In this document: positions 1 through 10,268 of the stretch, piece after piece | Position numbering within the stretch: position 1 is the stretch's first letter | Layout of the letters: each line of letters starts with the position of its first letter | NCBI GenBank assembly: GCA_001599935.1 | Contig: BCIJ01000019.1 | Location: forward strand, 86,669-150,668 | Source: Holtermannia corniformis | Taxonomy: Eukaryota; Basidiomycota; Tremellomycetes; Holtermanniales | DNA length: 64,000 bases | Direction of reading: 5' to 3' | Notes under the pieces: generated by a model | Database searches by the model: none | What the model saw: the letters and a program-made list of their open reading frames with translations, nothing else | What the model was told of the DNA's origin: nothing | Position numbers and translations under genes: made by a program

Positions 1-1482
1 GAGCTGAGCGTAGCCGGGCTGCATGTGCTGCAGGTTGATCATTTCAGCCTCGTAAGCGCTTTGACGCAGGGCTCGAGCCCGGTTTTGAGCCTTTTGAGCG
101 CGAAGAGCACCCTTTGAAAGCTGTCCGGCATCGGTCCGCCTGTTGCTACAACGCGTGAGCTTGTTCCAAGGCGGTGACAGTGTAGGACTGACCGGCGTCG
201 ACTTGAAGTGCTCCCACCACTGCTCTCAACCCCGCTATCAGAGTCGTCACCCGTTCGGTCTTTGAGCTGGACTTTGATCTCCTTTTCAAGAGCATCACCT
301 GCTTTGCCCTTCATCAACAGCTCAGCCACAGCCTCGACTTTATCGTCTTCGTGGGCTTCCTTGCGGACTCGACGACGAATGATGTCGGTTCGGCGGAAGA
401 CGGGCTGGCGATCGTCAGTGATCCGACACCTCGCTGTTCCTATACTTGGAGCTTACTTGGTAACGATAGCCGGGGTACCTACGCGATGAACATGAGTAAG
501 AGTAGTGTAGGGCACGTAGGTGACACTCACTTGCGCTGATGCTCCTCCTTCTCGACTCGCGCCATCTCCTGGAACTTTGCCCGCACATCTGGCGGCGCCT
601 CGCGCCACATTTTAGCCGCCTGCAGTCATCGTCAGCGGCCGTTTGGTTTCGCCCATGAATTCTAGAACATACGACTACAGAGATGTTCTGATGTTTGATC
701 TCGACACTTGCCGGGATCAAGTTGGAGTCCTGGGCGTGTAAACAGCCAGTCTGGGGGTGAGCAGTGTACTGACGGTGATGTGTTTGCGGAAGAGAATGAA
801 CGCGTTGCGCGCGCGAGGGATGTGTCCAGGCGGTTGCTGTACACGTCAGCTTCTCTTGCTGTAGCTAGTCACGAGCACTGACCTTGCGAGCATGGCTTTT
901 CTTGGGCTTGGGCGGTGGCACCCCCGATCCAAGGCTCAGGGTAGGGTCTAGCAGCTTGACGGCGGGATCCGTCACTTCTTCGCCTATGCCGGAATCGACA
1001 GAGCCACGGCGTTGCGGCAGCGCATTCTCAAAGTCTGAGACCGACGCCGACGCCGATCCCGACTCTGCCGCGGGCTCGTTCCAGTCGATTGGCCTCAGTT
1101 CCGGGTCGATCAAGCTATACGCCGAGCCTTGACCTTGCGCTTGGGCGTAAAAGTCTGCTGAGGGCGGCGGCGGGTGGTCTGGGCTTGCACTCTTGTGAGA
1201 CGTATTGTCAGTGACGATGGGTGCAGTAGCCACCTGCGGGACTGCCGCCGGTACAGGCTCGAGCTCGGGTTCGGGGTCAGCACCAAACAGGTCTGCCATT
1301 GCTTCAGCGTGCATGCGCTCGAGGTCTTCAGCTTGGCTTGGAGGGTAAGCGGACGCATCAGTGGCTTGGGTGGTCGGGTTGTCAGCAGAGGCGTCAGCAG
1401 CTTGGTGGTGCGGTGAGGCCGTGAGTGCCGTCTCCTTGAAAGGCAGTGGCGGGGTCGAGGAGGATGCTTTGAGGAGGGCCAT
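1..1482 (-). CDS. HMG-box transcription factor (3' end cut by window edge)
   Basis: Sequence-specific nuclear regulator by its DNA-binding domain. The first exon (1482 to about 890) encodes about 200 residues rich in Ala, Pro, Ser and acidic residues with no recognised domain. After the first intron the HMG box is assembled from several short exons: it opens with HIPRARNAFILFRKHIT (about 780-840), continues through a NLIPASVEIKHQNIS-type helix and AAKMWREAPPDVR, and closes with the HQRKYPGYRYQ tail typical of the fungal MATA/Ste11/Rox1 HMG class. A basic segment and a Ser-rich region follow before the window edge. The start at 1482 is the first ATG of the open first exon. The divergent neighbour is TPS1, about 1.7 kb away. 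The domain call is strong; which fungal HMG regulator it is (mating, Rox1-like, other) cannot be settled. No other mating-type genes are nearby. Confidence 0.85.
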
Positions 1483-3156
1483 GTCGACTGTGAGCAGTGT
1501 GAGAGGAGTCTAGTGTAAAGAGAGACAAGAGGGGAAGAAAGAGAAGACGGACCCAGATGGTCCGACGAGTGAGTGGCAAAAGCGTCGAGCGCCGGACTGA
1601 ATTCAACCATGGCAGGCTATTTAGCGCTTCCTCTGTCTTGGCCACGCAAGCCACAATAACCGCTCGTTTGGCGTCGCTGAGGGTGCAGATTGACCAAGCG
1701 GATCAAGCTTCGTTGCGCGCGGTGTGCAAAGGAAACGCAAAGACAATGGGGAGCGCACCGGGGCGCGCACAACTGGCTTCTTGTAGACCGGTCGGGCGTT
1801 CGGGCGCGACAAAGGACGGTCTGGGATCCTTTGAGTGGGTTGTCGACAGTGGCTTCCTTTGACTTGGGCTCCTGCAGGAGCTTGCGCTGAGACGGAGCCC
1901 AAGGTCTCCTGTGTTCTGCGAGCAAAGAGGCGCGTTGCAAGGGGCTCGAGGACGGAGATGATTGGCCGAGCGAGCGCAGAGGCTGAGTGTACTGCGAAGC
2001 AATGGTAGCGACCGTGAGCGCGATATAGACTGGTGGCTATCAGATTCCAACAGGCTACGGCAACTGGCGGATCTCGCCACTGCCCGGTTGAAGCGAAGGC
2101 TCCGGATAGATGAACTTGGGATCAGCAGTGACATGGACCGCCCGCTATCAGCATGCGGTAAGTAGGCCATAAAGTGCCAGGCCGGGTCATGCATCTTCTC
2201 TCGCGAAGTGCCACTCGGTCGGTCCACGCGGAGATAGCCGGCTTTCGGGCTGGTCCGTGCTCTTGTTCTTCTCTGAGCCGTGCTTCGGACGCACAGTCGG
2301 CTTCCGCTGCTTCTGGTTGCCTGTTCCGAGACTGATGAGAAGCGGAGCGATATGGGGTCAGCATCGTGTGATCATCTACGGCAGTCCGACGGCGGATCCT
2401 GCCTCTGTCGAAGCCAAGGTCTGGCGCGGCCCTGGTGATCAGCCTTACCAGTGCGCGTCCGCTGTTGTCCCACTGCTACTGCTACTCTCGCCACACCTGT
2501 ACTGGTACCATGCCTCCTGCCTGTGCCATTCCCAGCGCCATGCCCTGCTGCGTCGCCCAGACTGTTGAACGTGCTTGACCCGCGGCAGTGCGAGTACGAC
2601 GTCATGGCACCGTCATGGCTCGCTCGTTCCAGAGTGGCACCCCCACTTAAGCTCAACCCGTCCTCCGTCCCCGTTCACCGCCAAACGGTACTCCGGCTCT
2701 GACCCAAAGTAACGCGCACCCGCATAGCAACCCTGCCAAAGCGCACAGCACGCGCAGAACTAGCAGTCGACAACACACTGGCACAGCACACCACACCGGC
2801 CCAACAGCACGAGCAACAGCGAGCTCACGCCACCGGACTTACCCCAGCGACCGGCCCCGCTGACGGCACGTTTCAAACTTGGAACAGCACCAACAACTTT
2901 TCGAGGTGGGTCGCCGCTCATCCTGCCGCTCCTGCAGCCAGGTCAAAGCCCATTCGGAAAGGTCGCGTGCTGACCGCCGGTATCATTGTCTATCCCTCCC
3001 TCGCGCCGACCCGTATCCGCACCGCACCCTCCTTTGACTCCGCCGTCTTGTGACGTCCTTGGACCCGGTTCTTGAAAACCTTGCTCGGACCGCACCGTCG
3101 CTGCATCTCACCCCATGCAATAACACGCAATGCTCAGACAGGTCCTCTCCACCAAC
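1483..3156. promoter_or_regulatory. Divergent spacer between HMG factor and TPS1
   Basis: A 1.67 kb non-coding stretch between two divergently read genes. The last 450 bases before TPS1 are rich in C and CA (about 2700-3150), as in a fungal core promoter and long leader. AGGGG, the core of the stress-response element known from yeast trehalose genes, occurs at 1530-1534 and 1940-1944; two short matches are weak evidence. Open frames here have neither family resemblance nor consistent exon structure, so no gene is called. Confidence 0.4.
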
Positions 3157-5502
3157 ATGCCTTCAAGAGACTCGTCGCCGGCGCCAGGCGCAGAAAAGCG
3201 CGAGCAACGGCTCATTGTTGTCTCGAACCGTTTGCCAGTGACGATTAGCAAGGATGCCAAGGGCGAGTACCACTTCAAGGTGCGTGTCGGCAGCTGGTAG
3301 GGCTACTGGAGAAGGAGCTACTCGGCTCATTACAACGTTCGCGAGCGCCGTGCAACTCGTAGATGCCAGTAGCTCCCAATCCGCAGCAGGCCAGCTCGAT
3401 GCGTGCTAACAATGACTCAGATGTCATCAGGTGGTCTCGTCTCGGCTCTGTCAGGTTGCAAAAAGACAATGTCGTTCACATGGATCGGTTGGCCAGGTCA
3501 AGACGTGAGTTGACCGCTTCGCACCCCTACGTCATGCTGAAGCAGTATACAGATTCCCATGAAAGACCGACCGCTGGTCAACTCGCGCCTGTTGAAAGAG
3601 TACAACTGCTATCCGGTCTATCTGTCGGATGAGCTTGCCGACCGGTGAGTCGCCCAGCGCCGGTGCAGCTGGACGCCAGCTGACCTTTACCGTTCCTCTC
3701 AGTCACTACAATGGTCAGCACTACCTCTGCAAGCGTGTCAAACCCACTGACCTCTGCAGGGTTCTCCAACTCGATCCTCTGGCCCCTGTTCCACTACCAC
3801 CCCGGAGAGATGAACTTTGACAGTGCAAACTGGCTCGCGTACCGCGAAGCCAACATGCGCTTTGCCGATGTCGTCAACGGCTTTGTCGGCGCCGGTGATG
3901 TCGTCTGGGTCCAAGACTACCATCTCATGCTCCTGCCCATGCTCTTGCGAAGCATGATCTCGGGTGCGGGCACTCAGGGCGCCATGGTCCGCCGCGAACT
4001 CGGCCGCGTGCAAGAAGGCGTCGACGACGAGGTTCGCGACGAGTTGATGGGTGCAACGGGCACAAGCTCCAAGCAGGACGTTGATGAGGGGATTGAGATG
4101 CTTGATGAGGAGCAGTCCAAGCCGCCTGCCAGTCCTTCCGTCGGCTCGACTCGCGGCATGACCGGGTTTGAAGCGCAAGAGGCCGCTGCGAGGTCGGTCG
4201 GCAAGGAGGGCGTCAAGATTGGCTTCTTCCTCCACACACCCTTCCCCTCAAGTGAAATCTACCGGTCAGTCTCTCGCCTGTGCCGTTGCTGCCGCGGCTG
4301 ACAGACTGCAGGATCCTGCCCGTACGACGAGAGATCCTGCTCGGGATCCTTCAGTGCGACCTGATCGGCTTCCACACGTACGACTACGCCCGCCACTTTT
4401 TGTCGTCGTGCACTAGGATCCTTGGACTCGCTACTCTGCCGAACGGCGTCGAGTTTGAGGGCCGCTATGCACATGTTGGCACGTTCCCGATTGGGATTGA
4501 GCCTGGGCAATTTGTCGAGGTGCGCCGCAGCTCAGCCCTCGATCCTCGCTGACCCGTCGCAGGGCCTCAGACGCCAACCCGTCATCGACCGTATCGCTCA
4601 ACTCCGCAAACGCTTCGAGGGCTGCAAAGTCATTGTCGGCGTCGACCGCCTCGACTACATCAAAGGCGTGCCGCAAAAGCTACACGCACTCGAAGTTTTC
4701 CTTACCCAGCACCCGGAATGGATCGGCAAAGTCGTCCTTGTCCAGCTCGCGATCCCCTCGCGGCAGGATGTCGAAGAGTACCAAAACCTCCGCGCGACCG
4801 TCAACGAGCTCGTCGGCCGGATCAATGGCCGATTCGGGACCGTCGAGTTTATGCCGATCCACTTTATGCACAAGTCGGTGCCGTTTGAGGAGTTGACGGC
4901 CATGTATGCGCTTGCGGATGCGTGTTTGGTCACGAGTACGAGAGACGGGATGAACTTGGTGAGTTTTGCGGTTGTTCGCCGCCGGGCTCGGTACTGAACG
5001 CTACAGGTTGCGTACGAGTACATTTCCTCGCAACAAGAGCGGCACGGTAGCATGATCCTGTCCGAGTTTGCTGGTGCGGCCCAGAGCTTGAACGGTAGCT
5101 TGATCATCAACCCTTGTGAGTTGCGCCGCGGTTGAGTCTGGCAGTGCTAAGTATCTGTAGGGGACGTACAGAGCACTGCCGATGCGATCCACGCTGCTGT
5201 CACCATGACGGCCGAGCAGCGCAAGAGCAACTGGGACAAGCTGTTCAAGGTAGGGCCCGAGCTGGCCTAGACAGGCGCTGACCCCCGCAGTACGTCAGCA
5301 AGTACACGGCCGAAGCCTGGGGCGTTGCGTTTGTCAACGAATGTACGTCTCTGCACTTCTGCATGACACACTGTGCTGATCAACAGTGAACCGCGTCAAC
5401 GGTGCTCCACCCCAAGTCCCAATCCCAGGCGGCGCACGGCGCAAGAGCGGGTCGCTGAGCCGAACATCGAGCAAAGCGAGCTCGATGCGCGTCCGGGTCT
5501 AG
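3157..5502 (+). CDS. TPS1: Alpha,alpha-trehalose-phosphate synthase (UDP-forming)
   Basis: Makes trehalose-6-phosphate from UDP-glucose and glucose-6-phosphate in the cytosol, the first step of trehalose synthesis (GT20 family). The start ACCAACATG leads into RLIVVSNRLPVTI; then come MSSGGLVSAL, FTWIGWPGQD, NSILWPLFHYHPGEM, VWVQDYHLMLLP, GFFLHTPFPSSEIYR, IVGVDRLDYIKGVPQKL, GTVEFMPIHFMHKS, STRDGMNLV and a C-terminal YVSKYTAEAWG segment, all hallmarks of Tps1. At least eight short introns interrupt it, leaving an 11-nt exon at 3703-3713 that encodes HYNG. About 80 extra acidic, Ser-rich residues (roughly codons at 3955-4210) lie between the QDYHLMLLP and FFLHTPF blocks, where yeast Tps1 has about ten. 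The Ser/Arg-rich tail ends at TAG 5500-5502. No phosphatase domain follows, so this is a stand-alone synthase. Confidence 0.95.
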
Positions 5503-5651
5503 CTAGATGCGTGGTAGGAGATTACGAGCGATGCAGAAATGCTACGAAACACGATGCATACAGAGTGATCTGCGCAACGCGTGGGTTGTGCGCTTGCGGG
5601 TTGAGGGTAGCATAAAGCCGAGACTGCATGCTGGCAAGGCCGTCTATCACT

Positions 5652-6023
5652 ATGGCCCACAAGATCCCAACGAGTACCACGCCGACTCTGGGCGAGCACT
5701 CCATCCTCCAACCGGTGTCAATCGTCACCTCGACCCAAATCTTCCAAAACCGCTTCTCGACCCTAGACGACTATCGCGCTCTCGGCTACTTGCCTTACAG
5801 CGCCGAGCTCTACGCCGAAGATCCAGAACGATATCATAAGGACATCTTGCCGTTACGGATTGAAAAGTACAAGAATGAAGCGGTGGCGCGCTTGGTTGAT
5901 ATGGCGGTGGAGATGGGTGGGGACGCGGTCGTGGGCGTCAAGACTTGGTTGGGGAGCGTTGAGGGTGGTTGGATGGCGGTGATGGCTGAGGGAACGGCTG
6001 TGAAGACGGGGAGTAGCGGGTAG
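5652..6023 (+). CDS. UPF0145/YbjQ-family small protein
   Basis: Single-exon gene for a protein of about 123 residues. The order STTPTLGEHSILQPVSIVTS, a middle helix EKYKNEAVARLVDMA, GGDAVVGVKTW and a final GTAVKT matches the YbjQ/DUF74 (UPF0145) family, whose bacterial members are about 105 residues and form a pentameric ring; their role is unproven, although the name 'heavy-metal-binding domain' is in use. Compared with bacterial members there is an insertion (about FSTLDDYRALGYLPY) between the first strand and the helix. I chose ATG 5652 over an in-frame ATG at 5628 because it directly precedes the conserved STTPTL block. It starts only 150 bases after the TPS1 stop, on the same strand. The fold assignment is good; function is unknown. 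Confidence 0.7.
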   Translation: MAHKIPTSTTPTLGEHSILQPVSIVTSTQIFQNRFSTLDDYRALGYLPYSAELYAEDPERYHKDILPLRIEKYKNEAVARLVDMAVEMGGDAVVGVKTWLGSVEGGWMAVMAEGTAVKTGSSG

Positions 6024-6251
6024 GGGCTGGGGTGACGCTGTCTGGCTGCAGGATGTACGAGTGCTCTGTAGCAAACGACGAGCGGATTAGATGTTGCGGG
6101 GTACGGCGCGTTTGCATCGGCAGTGGGCACAGTGGGCGAACAGAGCTAGATCCACGGCCTGTGCACCCGGTCGTTCCGCCAAACAACCTGGCATTCGATC
6201 GATGTAAGACCGTCCAAAGGCTCAATCGGTCATCTCACTGTATGCTCAATC

Positions 6252-7183
6252 CTACAAGTCCTTCTTGGGCGCCTCACCCGTACCACTGCCATACCGTCTC
6301 ACCTCCTCCTTGCCCGCACCCTTATCGGCTTCAAACTGCTCCAGCTCTGGGCTATCCATGTACTTGACCACGTTGTCTGCCTGCCACTTTTTAAAGCTGA
6401 ACCCGAGCCCCTCGTGCGAGTAGTCTTTGTCGTTTGCTTGGTCCTTGTGGTATTTGACTGGTTGCCTCAGACTGACTGGCGCGAATACTGACTATGCGGC
6501 CGACGTACCTTGGAGGAAATCAGTCTTGAGCGAATCGGGGTCGAGCGAGAGCGTGACGAGCGCATTGATCGTAGCCGTCTTGGGGATCAACTTGAACGTC
6601 CACGACTGTGTTGGGTTAGTCTTTGTCTACCCGAGCCCTCGAGGGTGCAACCGACCTGCTCGTTCTTGAACTGGATGACCTCGTCGTCTGAGCGGACGAC
6701 CTCGTAGCCTTCGTTGATGGACGCTTTGAACAGTTTTGGGAGGGCGAACCACTGACCTGCCATCTTGTAGCGATCGTTGGCGTACTGCCGTCGTTGAGCA
6801 TACTGCTGCAAGTCCTATCGATCCGAGGACGAACTCACCACAAACTGATCGTCGTACACCTGACAGCGCATCAGCCTCTCCGCGCCACAACCACCGGTGC
6901 CACTCACACAGTCGGCCGTATACCGCTTGACGCGCTCAACAGTCGGCTGCATGCTGTAGAGCGCAATGATATCATCTACCAGCGCTTGCCGCTTGGCATC
7001 GAGCGGGATCGACTTTGACGGGTCCGGGTGCCAGTCTTCGGTCGATGAAGTCTGGCGGACCTCGAACTGTTCGCCGGGGACGGACGAGGTTTTGGGAAGA
7101 CTGGATGCCATTCTGTACTGCTGGGATGGTAGGATGCGGCGTGTGGACAGCGGTAGCAGAAGGGTGCGACGAAGAGACTGCAT
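6252..7183 (-). CDS. Conserved protein of unknown function with mitochondrial-type N-terminus
   Basis: At least five exons encode about 210 residues. The N-terminus (MQSLRRTLLLPLSTRR) is rich in Arg, Leu and Ser and free of acids, as in mitochondrial presequences. It is followed by a helical part (DAKRQALVDDIIALYSMQPT), then YTADCVYDDQFVYANDRYKMAGQWFALPKLFKAS, and strand-like segments ending in HEGLGFSFKKWQADN and a Lys-rich tail. The pattern of a helical start, an 'xDDxF' centre and alternating strands suggests an NTF2/SnoaL-like fold, but this is inference; I do not recognise a characterised family. One exon is only 21 nt (6839-6859, VYDDQFV), bounded by a GTGAGT donor and a CTGACAG acceptor as read on its strand. 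It shares a 318-base divergent promoter with SPC24. Confidence 0.6.
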
Positions 7184-7501
7184 ATGTACCTTTGGAGCGG
7201 TGCGGGACCGATGGATCGCACTGGCATGACATCACAAGGGGAGAGCGACTTGGTGCGCTTATCGGCATCATAGCTCGCTGGGATAACGCTGCGACGACGT
7301 GGCCCGATCATGGCGAGTTGGGACGGTTGCTTGGCTACAGATCGGACAGGTGCGGGTGGAGGTCCTGTCACGTGCAGGGGGTTGACACAGCTCGGAGGTG
7401 TGCGGAGTTATATCGGGAAGAGGGGGTTGACGGGACGCGATTGACTTTGGCTTGTTTGGCTCCAGCGAAGATGCTGTCTCGAGTTGACGATAGCCGCAAC
7501 A
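7184..7501. promoter_or_regulatory. Divergent promoter with GTCACGTG site
   Basis: Spacer between the mitochondrial-type protein (-) and SPC24 (+). It holds an E-box GTCACGTG at 7367-7374, roughly midway. Nothing coding is supported here. Confidence 0.4.
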
Positions 7502-8313
7502 ATGGCAGAGATACAGCACTCCTACCAGCCTGGGACAGCACTCACGCAAGAGCAAGATGTAGATCAGAGCGATGTGCAAGAGGATCAATGGCGTGCACTG
7601 GCGTAAGTCTCGCGTCGGCACCCTCAACGACCAGTGTTGACGCACACCCACAGCAAGATTGTGCGCGACGTCGGCCCGATGCTGAACCCCGATGAAGAGC
7701 TCCAAGACATTGTCAAAGCCGAAGAAGCCGTCAACGCCAAAGACAATGACCGCGCGATCGTGATTGATGAGATCCGCGACTCGTTGCGCGCGCTCACTCG
7801 TACGCACGCGGCCGCGCAAAAGGCGGCTCAGAGGCCGGCGACGCACCCGACGCCACAGGCTTATGAGGCGCAGCTGGGTGAGATGCAGAGCCGTCAGCTG
7901 GCGTTGGGCAAGGCGGTGAATGATGAGCAGAACGGCGTGGTCAGGAGGGAGGCCGAGTTGGCAAAGTGGAAAGAGGAGCAGGACAGGGTGGCGGGCTGGG
8001 AGGTCGGCAAGGAAGAGACGGGGTGGGATGGCAAGATGTGAGCTTTGATAGGTCACTGGCCGTGATCTGGAAATAACAGACCGCAGTATCCGACTCAAAC
8101 TGTTTGCCGATGCCGGCTTCTCCCTCGTCCCCGCCAAAGATGGAGAGAAGCATGACAAGATTCTAATCCGTGAGTTGATCACTGGTCACCGTGGGCAGCA
8201 TTCACACTTGTACAGGGAACGACGCCAAGTCGGACGTGCACGCCGTGCCAATCGACCTGAACCGGTCAAAGGCGTACACGGCCAACGTGCTGTGGGGCTT
8301 GGCGAGCGAGTAG
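7502..8313 (+). CDS. SPC24: Kinetochore protein Spc24
   Basis: Subunit of the Ndc80 complex, which links centromeric chromatin to spindle microtubules. Four exons: 7502-7602, 7654 to the GTGAGC donor near 8039, 8087-8169 and 8216-8313. The protein of about 220 residues begins with a short acidic/Gln-rich stretch, then a long coiled coil (heptad-like stretches from MLNPDEELQDIVKAEEA to ELAKWKEEQDR). It ends in a globular domain IRLKLFADAGFSLVP, KILIRND, DVHAVPIDL, AYTANVLWGLAS, which follows the Spc24 globular pattern (strand-helix, LIR, Asp-His-Val, final aromatic plus LW). The position of the C-terminal domain, exon phases and length all agree with fungal Spc24. The start at 7502 is the first ATG that keeps phase into exon 2. 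Confidence 0.85.
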
Positions 8314-8417
8314 GGGTTTCGTCATCTTGTAGTTTGCGTGTATGTACCTGTGCAATGGCTTGACTTGCAATCCTGCCCACCTAAGCGAGGAACATGCTAC
8401 ATGGGTTCACGAACGCA

Positions 8418-9777
8418 CTACCGCCGCTCGTCTGCTTCTGCCTCAACCTCGGCTTCAGCTAATCGACTCTGCTCGGCCTCGGATTCTGCAGCGTCCAAGG
8501 CAGCACCATAAGCCTCGCCACGTCCAACTTGGACCGCATACTCTATGCCGTCAATCTCGACACTGATCCGCGAGCCATCCACACCGCCAACCCAGCAAGC
8601 GCGTTTCGCCATCTCGACCCGGATCAACGCCAGCCCAACTGCGTCCGAGCCGACAAGGGACAGCAGTTTCCCGGCGGATCTCGGTCGTTTCGTGGCGCTG
8701 CCTGGGCCAGGGTGGAAGATAATGTCTAGCGGTCGTGGGACGGTCGTGGGTGGAGGCGGTGTCAGGCGAATCGGGAGAATCCGTTTGTGGGTCGCGCCGC
8801 GCATATAGGTCCGTACGGTCAGCTCTTGACCTACGTAGCAGCCTTTGCGAAAGTCGACTGGGGATGATGGTCAGTTGGGACGTTGGATGAGGTCGAGAGC
8901 GCACGCACCGCCGCCGTGCGCGTCCATGCAGCTCTCGAGAGGTAGAGCCGAGCCGGGGATGATCTCGTCAATCCCCTCTGGGACACCGAGTCGTGTGCGA
9001 TGGAGATCGTACGCAGACACGTCTGCCTGTTCGTGCGAGCCATCGGCAAGAAGCGCAGCTGGCTAGCCGTCAGCTTGGCACCAAAACCTCGAGACGCACG
9101 CACGCTGTTCGCCAGAGGGGACCACGATCCGCCGACCGAGCCCTTCATCTCCGAATCCAGCTCGTAGATCCCAACAGCCGATTTCGCGCTCTCCGACGCC
9201 AACGGTAGCGTTCAGGCTGCTGATTTCATCTGCGTCCCAGTTGGCTTCGGCGGCGCCTCCAGACCCAAACTTCCATGTCCGCGTTGGCGCCGTATGCGAC
9301 TTGTGGGATGGACCCCAGGCCTGCCATACGCTATATGCAGACGAGACATCTTCGAGCTTGACTTTACTCCGGAGCTTGAACTGCGGCAGCAACGACGAAA
9401 GTGGGTGAGGGTGAGGATGCGAGTGGGTGATGAGGTAGCTTGGTGGTGAAGCTTTCGGGATCGGGATGATGAAGTTGGTATGCAGGACTCGACCCTAGCG
9501 ATATCAGTACAGCTTGATCACGACGTTGAGCACCAACTGTTGCATTCAGGAAACCGCTGTACCCTCCACCAATCCGATCAACGTCTTTGCATGTCAAGCC
9601 CTTGAGGAACTTTTTCGTATCGGGCCCAGTGACTTTGAAGACGCTCTGGGTGGTCAAGCGTGCGATCTTGCCCTTTGCAGCGGCTGAGAGTCGAGCGGTG
9701 CTGGACGAAGCAAAGCACCGGATGAAATGCTTCGAGTGGGATGCGGCGGATGCGATGGCGGCGGTGTCGACTAGCAT
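8418..9777 (-). CDS. IBA57: Mitochondrial Fe-S cluster assembly factor Iba57 (CAF17)
   Basis: A folate-binding YgfZ/GcvT-like protein needed in the mitochondrial matrix for 4Fe-4S maturation, working with Isa1/Isa2. The N-terminus (MLVDTAAIASAASHSKHFIR) looks like a mitochondrial presequence. The catalytic-type opening follows: SVFKVTGPDTKKFLKGLTC then GGGYSGFLNAT. Near the C-terminus is the family signature KGCYVGQELTVRT (around 8820-8860), followed by RGATHKRILPIRL and an acidic Glu/Ala tail ending at 8418. Several introns lie between 8830 and 9540. I took ATG 9777 as start because it begins the targeting peptide; an in-frame extension upstream lacks resemblance. Its 5' end faces MSS4 across 491 bases. 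Confidence 0.9.
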
Positions 9778-10268
9778 TCTGAACGGGTATGCAGGGTGGT
9801 GCAGTGCCGACTGAGCTGCTCTCTGACAGTGTCTGAGAGGCCGTGGTGACGATGGACGGTGATGATGATGGTAGCCAAGCCAAGGAGAGCCAGAGGCACA
9901 CCAGACTGCGCAGTCGACCATCCCATCCGACAGGTTTTGGTTCACCCTCAATCAACATCACACCACGACCACTCCTGCGAGTGTACACTCCTTCGTACAC
10001 CCATCGGTGCACTGTATAATCCACAAAGACTCGCTGCGGCACCAGGTCGAAAGAAACCGAGCAAACTCTACGACGGCAGGTTGCGTCTGGGCCCACCGTC
10101 TCAACTCCAACATCCCTCTTGGTCTTGGTGGTTTGCTGTGCGCCAGTGACTCGTGAACAGGCCTGTTGGACAGCCGGGAGAGCAAGAGGTCGATAGAGCT
10201 GCTCAGCGGCACCTGCACGGCGCTATCGCACTCAAAGGCAGTCCTCACAACAAACCGTCGACGGCGTC
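9778..10268. promoter_or_regulatory. Divergent promoter IBA57 / MSS4
   Basis: A 491-base spacer between two divergent starts. A TATAAT-like string (10014-10019, in TGTATAATCC) is present, but no coding exon, repeat or RNA gene is apparent. Confidence 0.35.

Noticed and set aside
1703..2227. 174-codon minus-strand open frame in the TPS1 spacer
   Set aside because: Arg/Ser/Pro-rich, no start context, no resemblance and no splice-consistent extension.
7015..7695. 226-codon plus-strand open frame
   Set aside because: Runs across the divergent promoter and into SPC24 in a different frame; no protein-like features.
7268..8182. 304-codon minus-strand open frame
   Set aside because: It lies antisense to SPC24 and its promoter; SPC24 has clear domain support and this frame has none.
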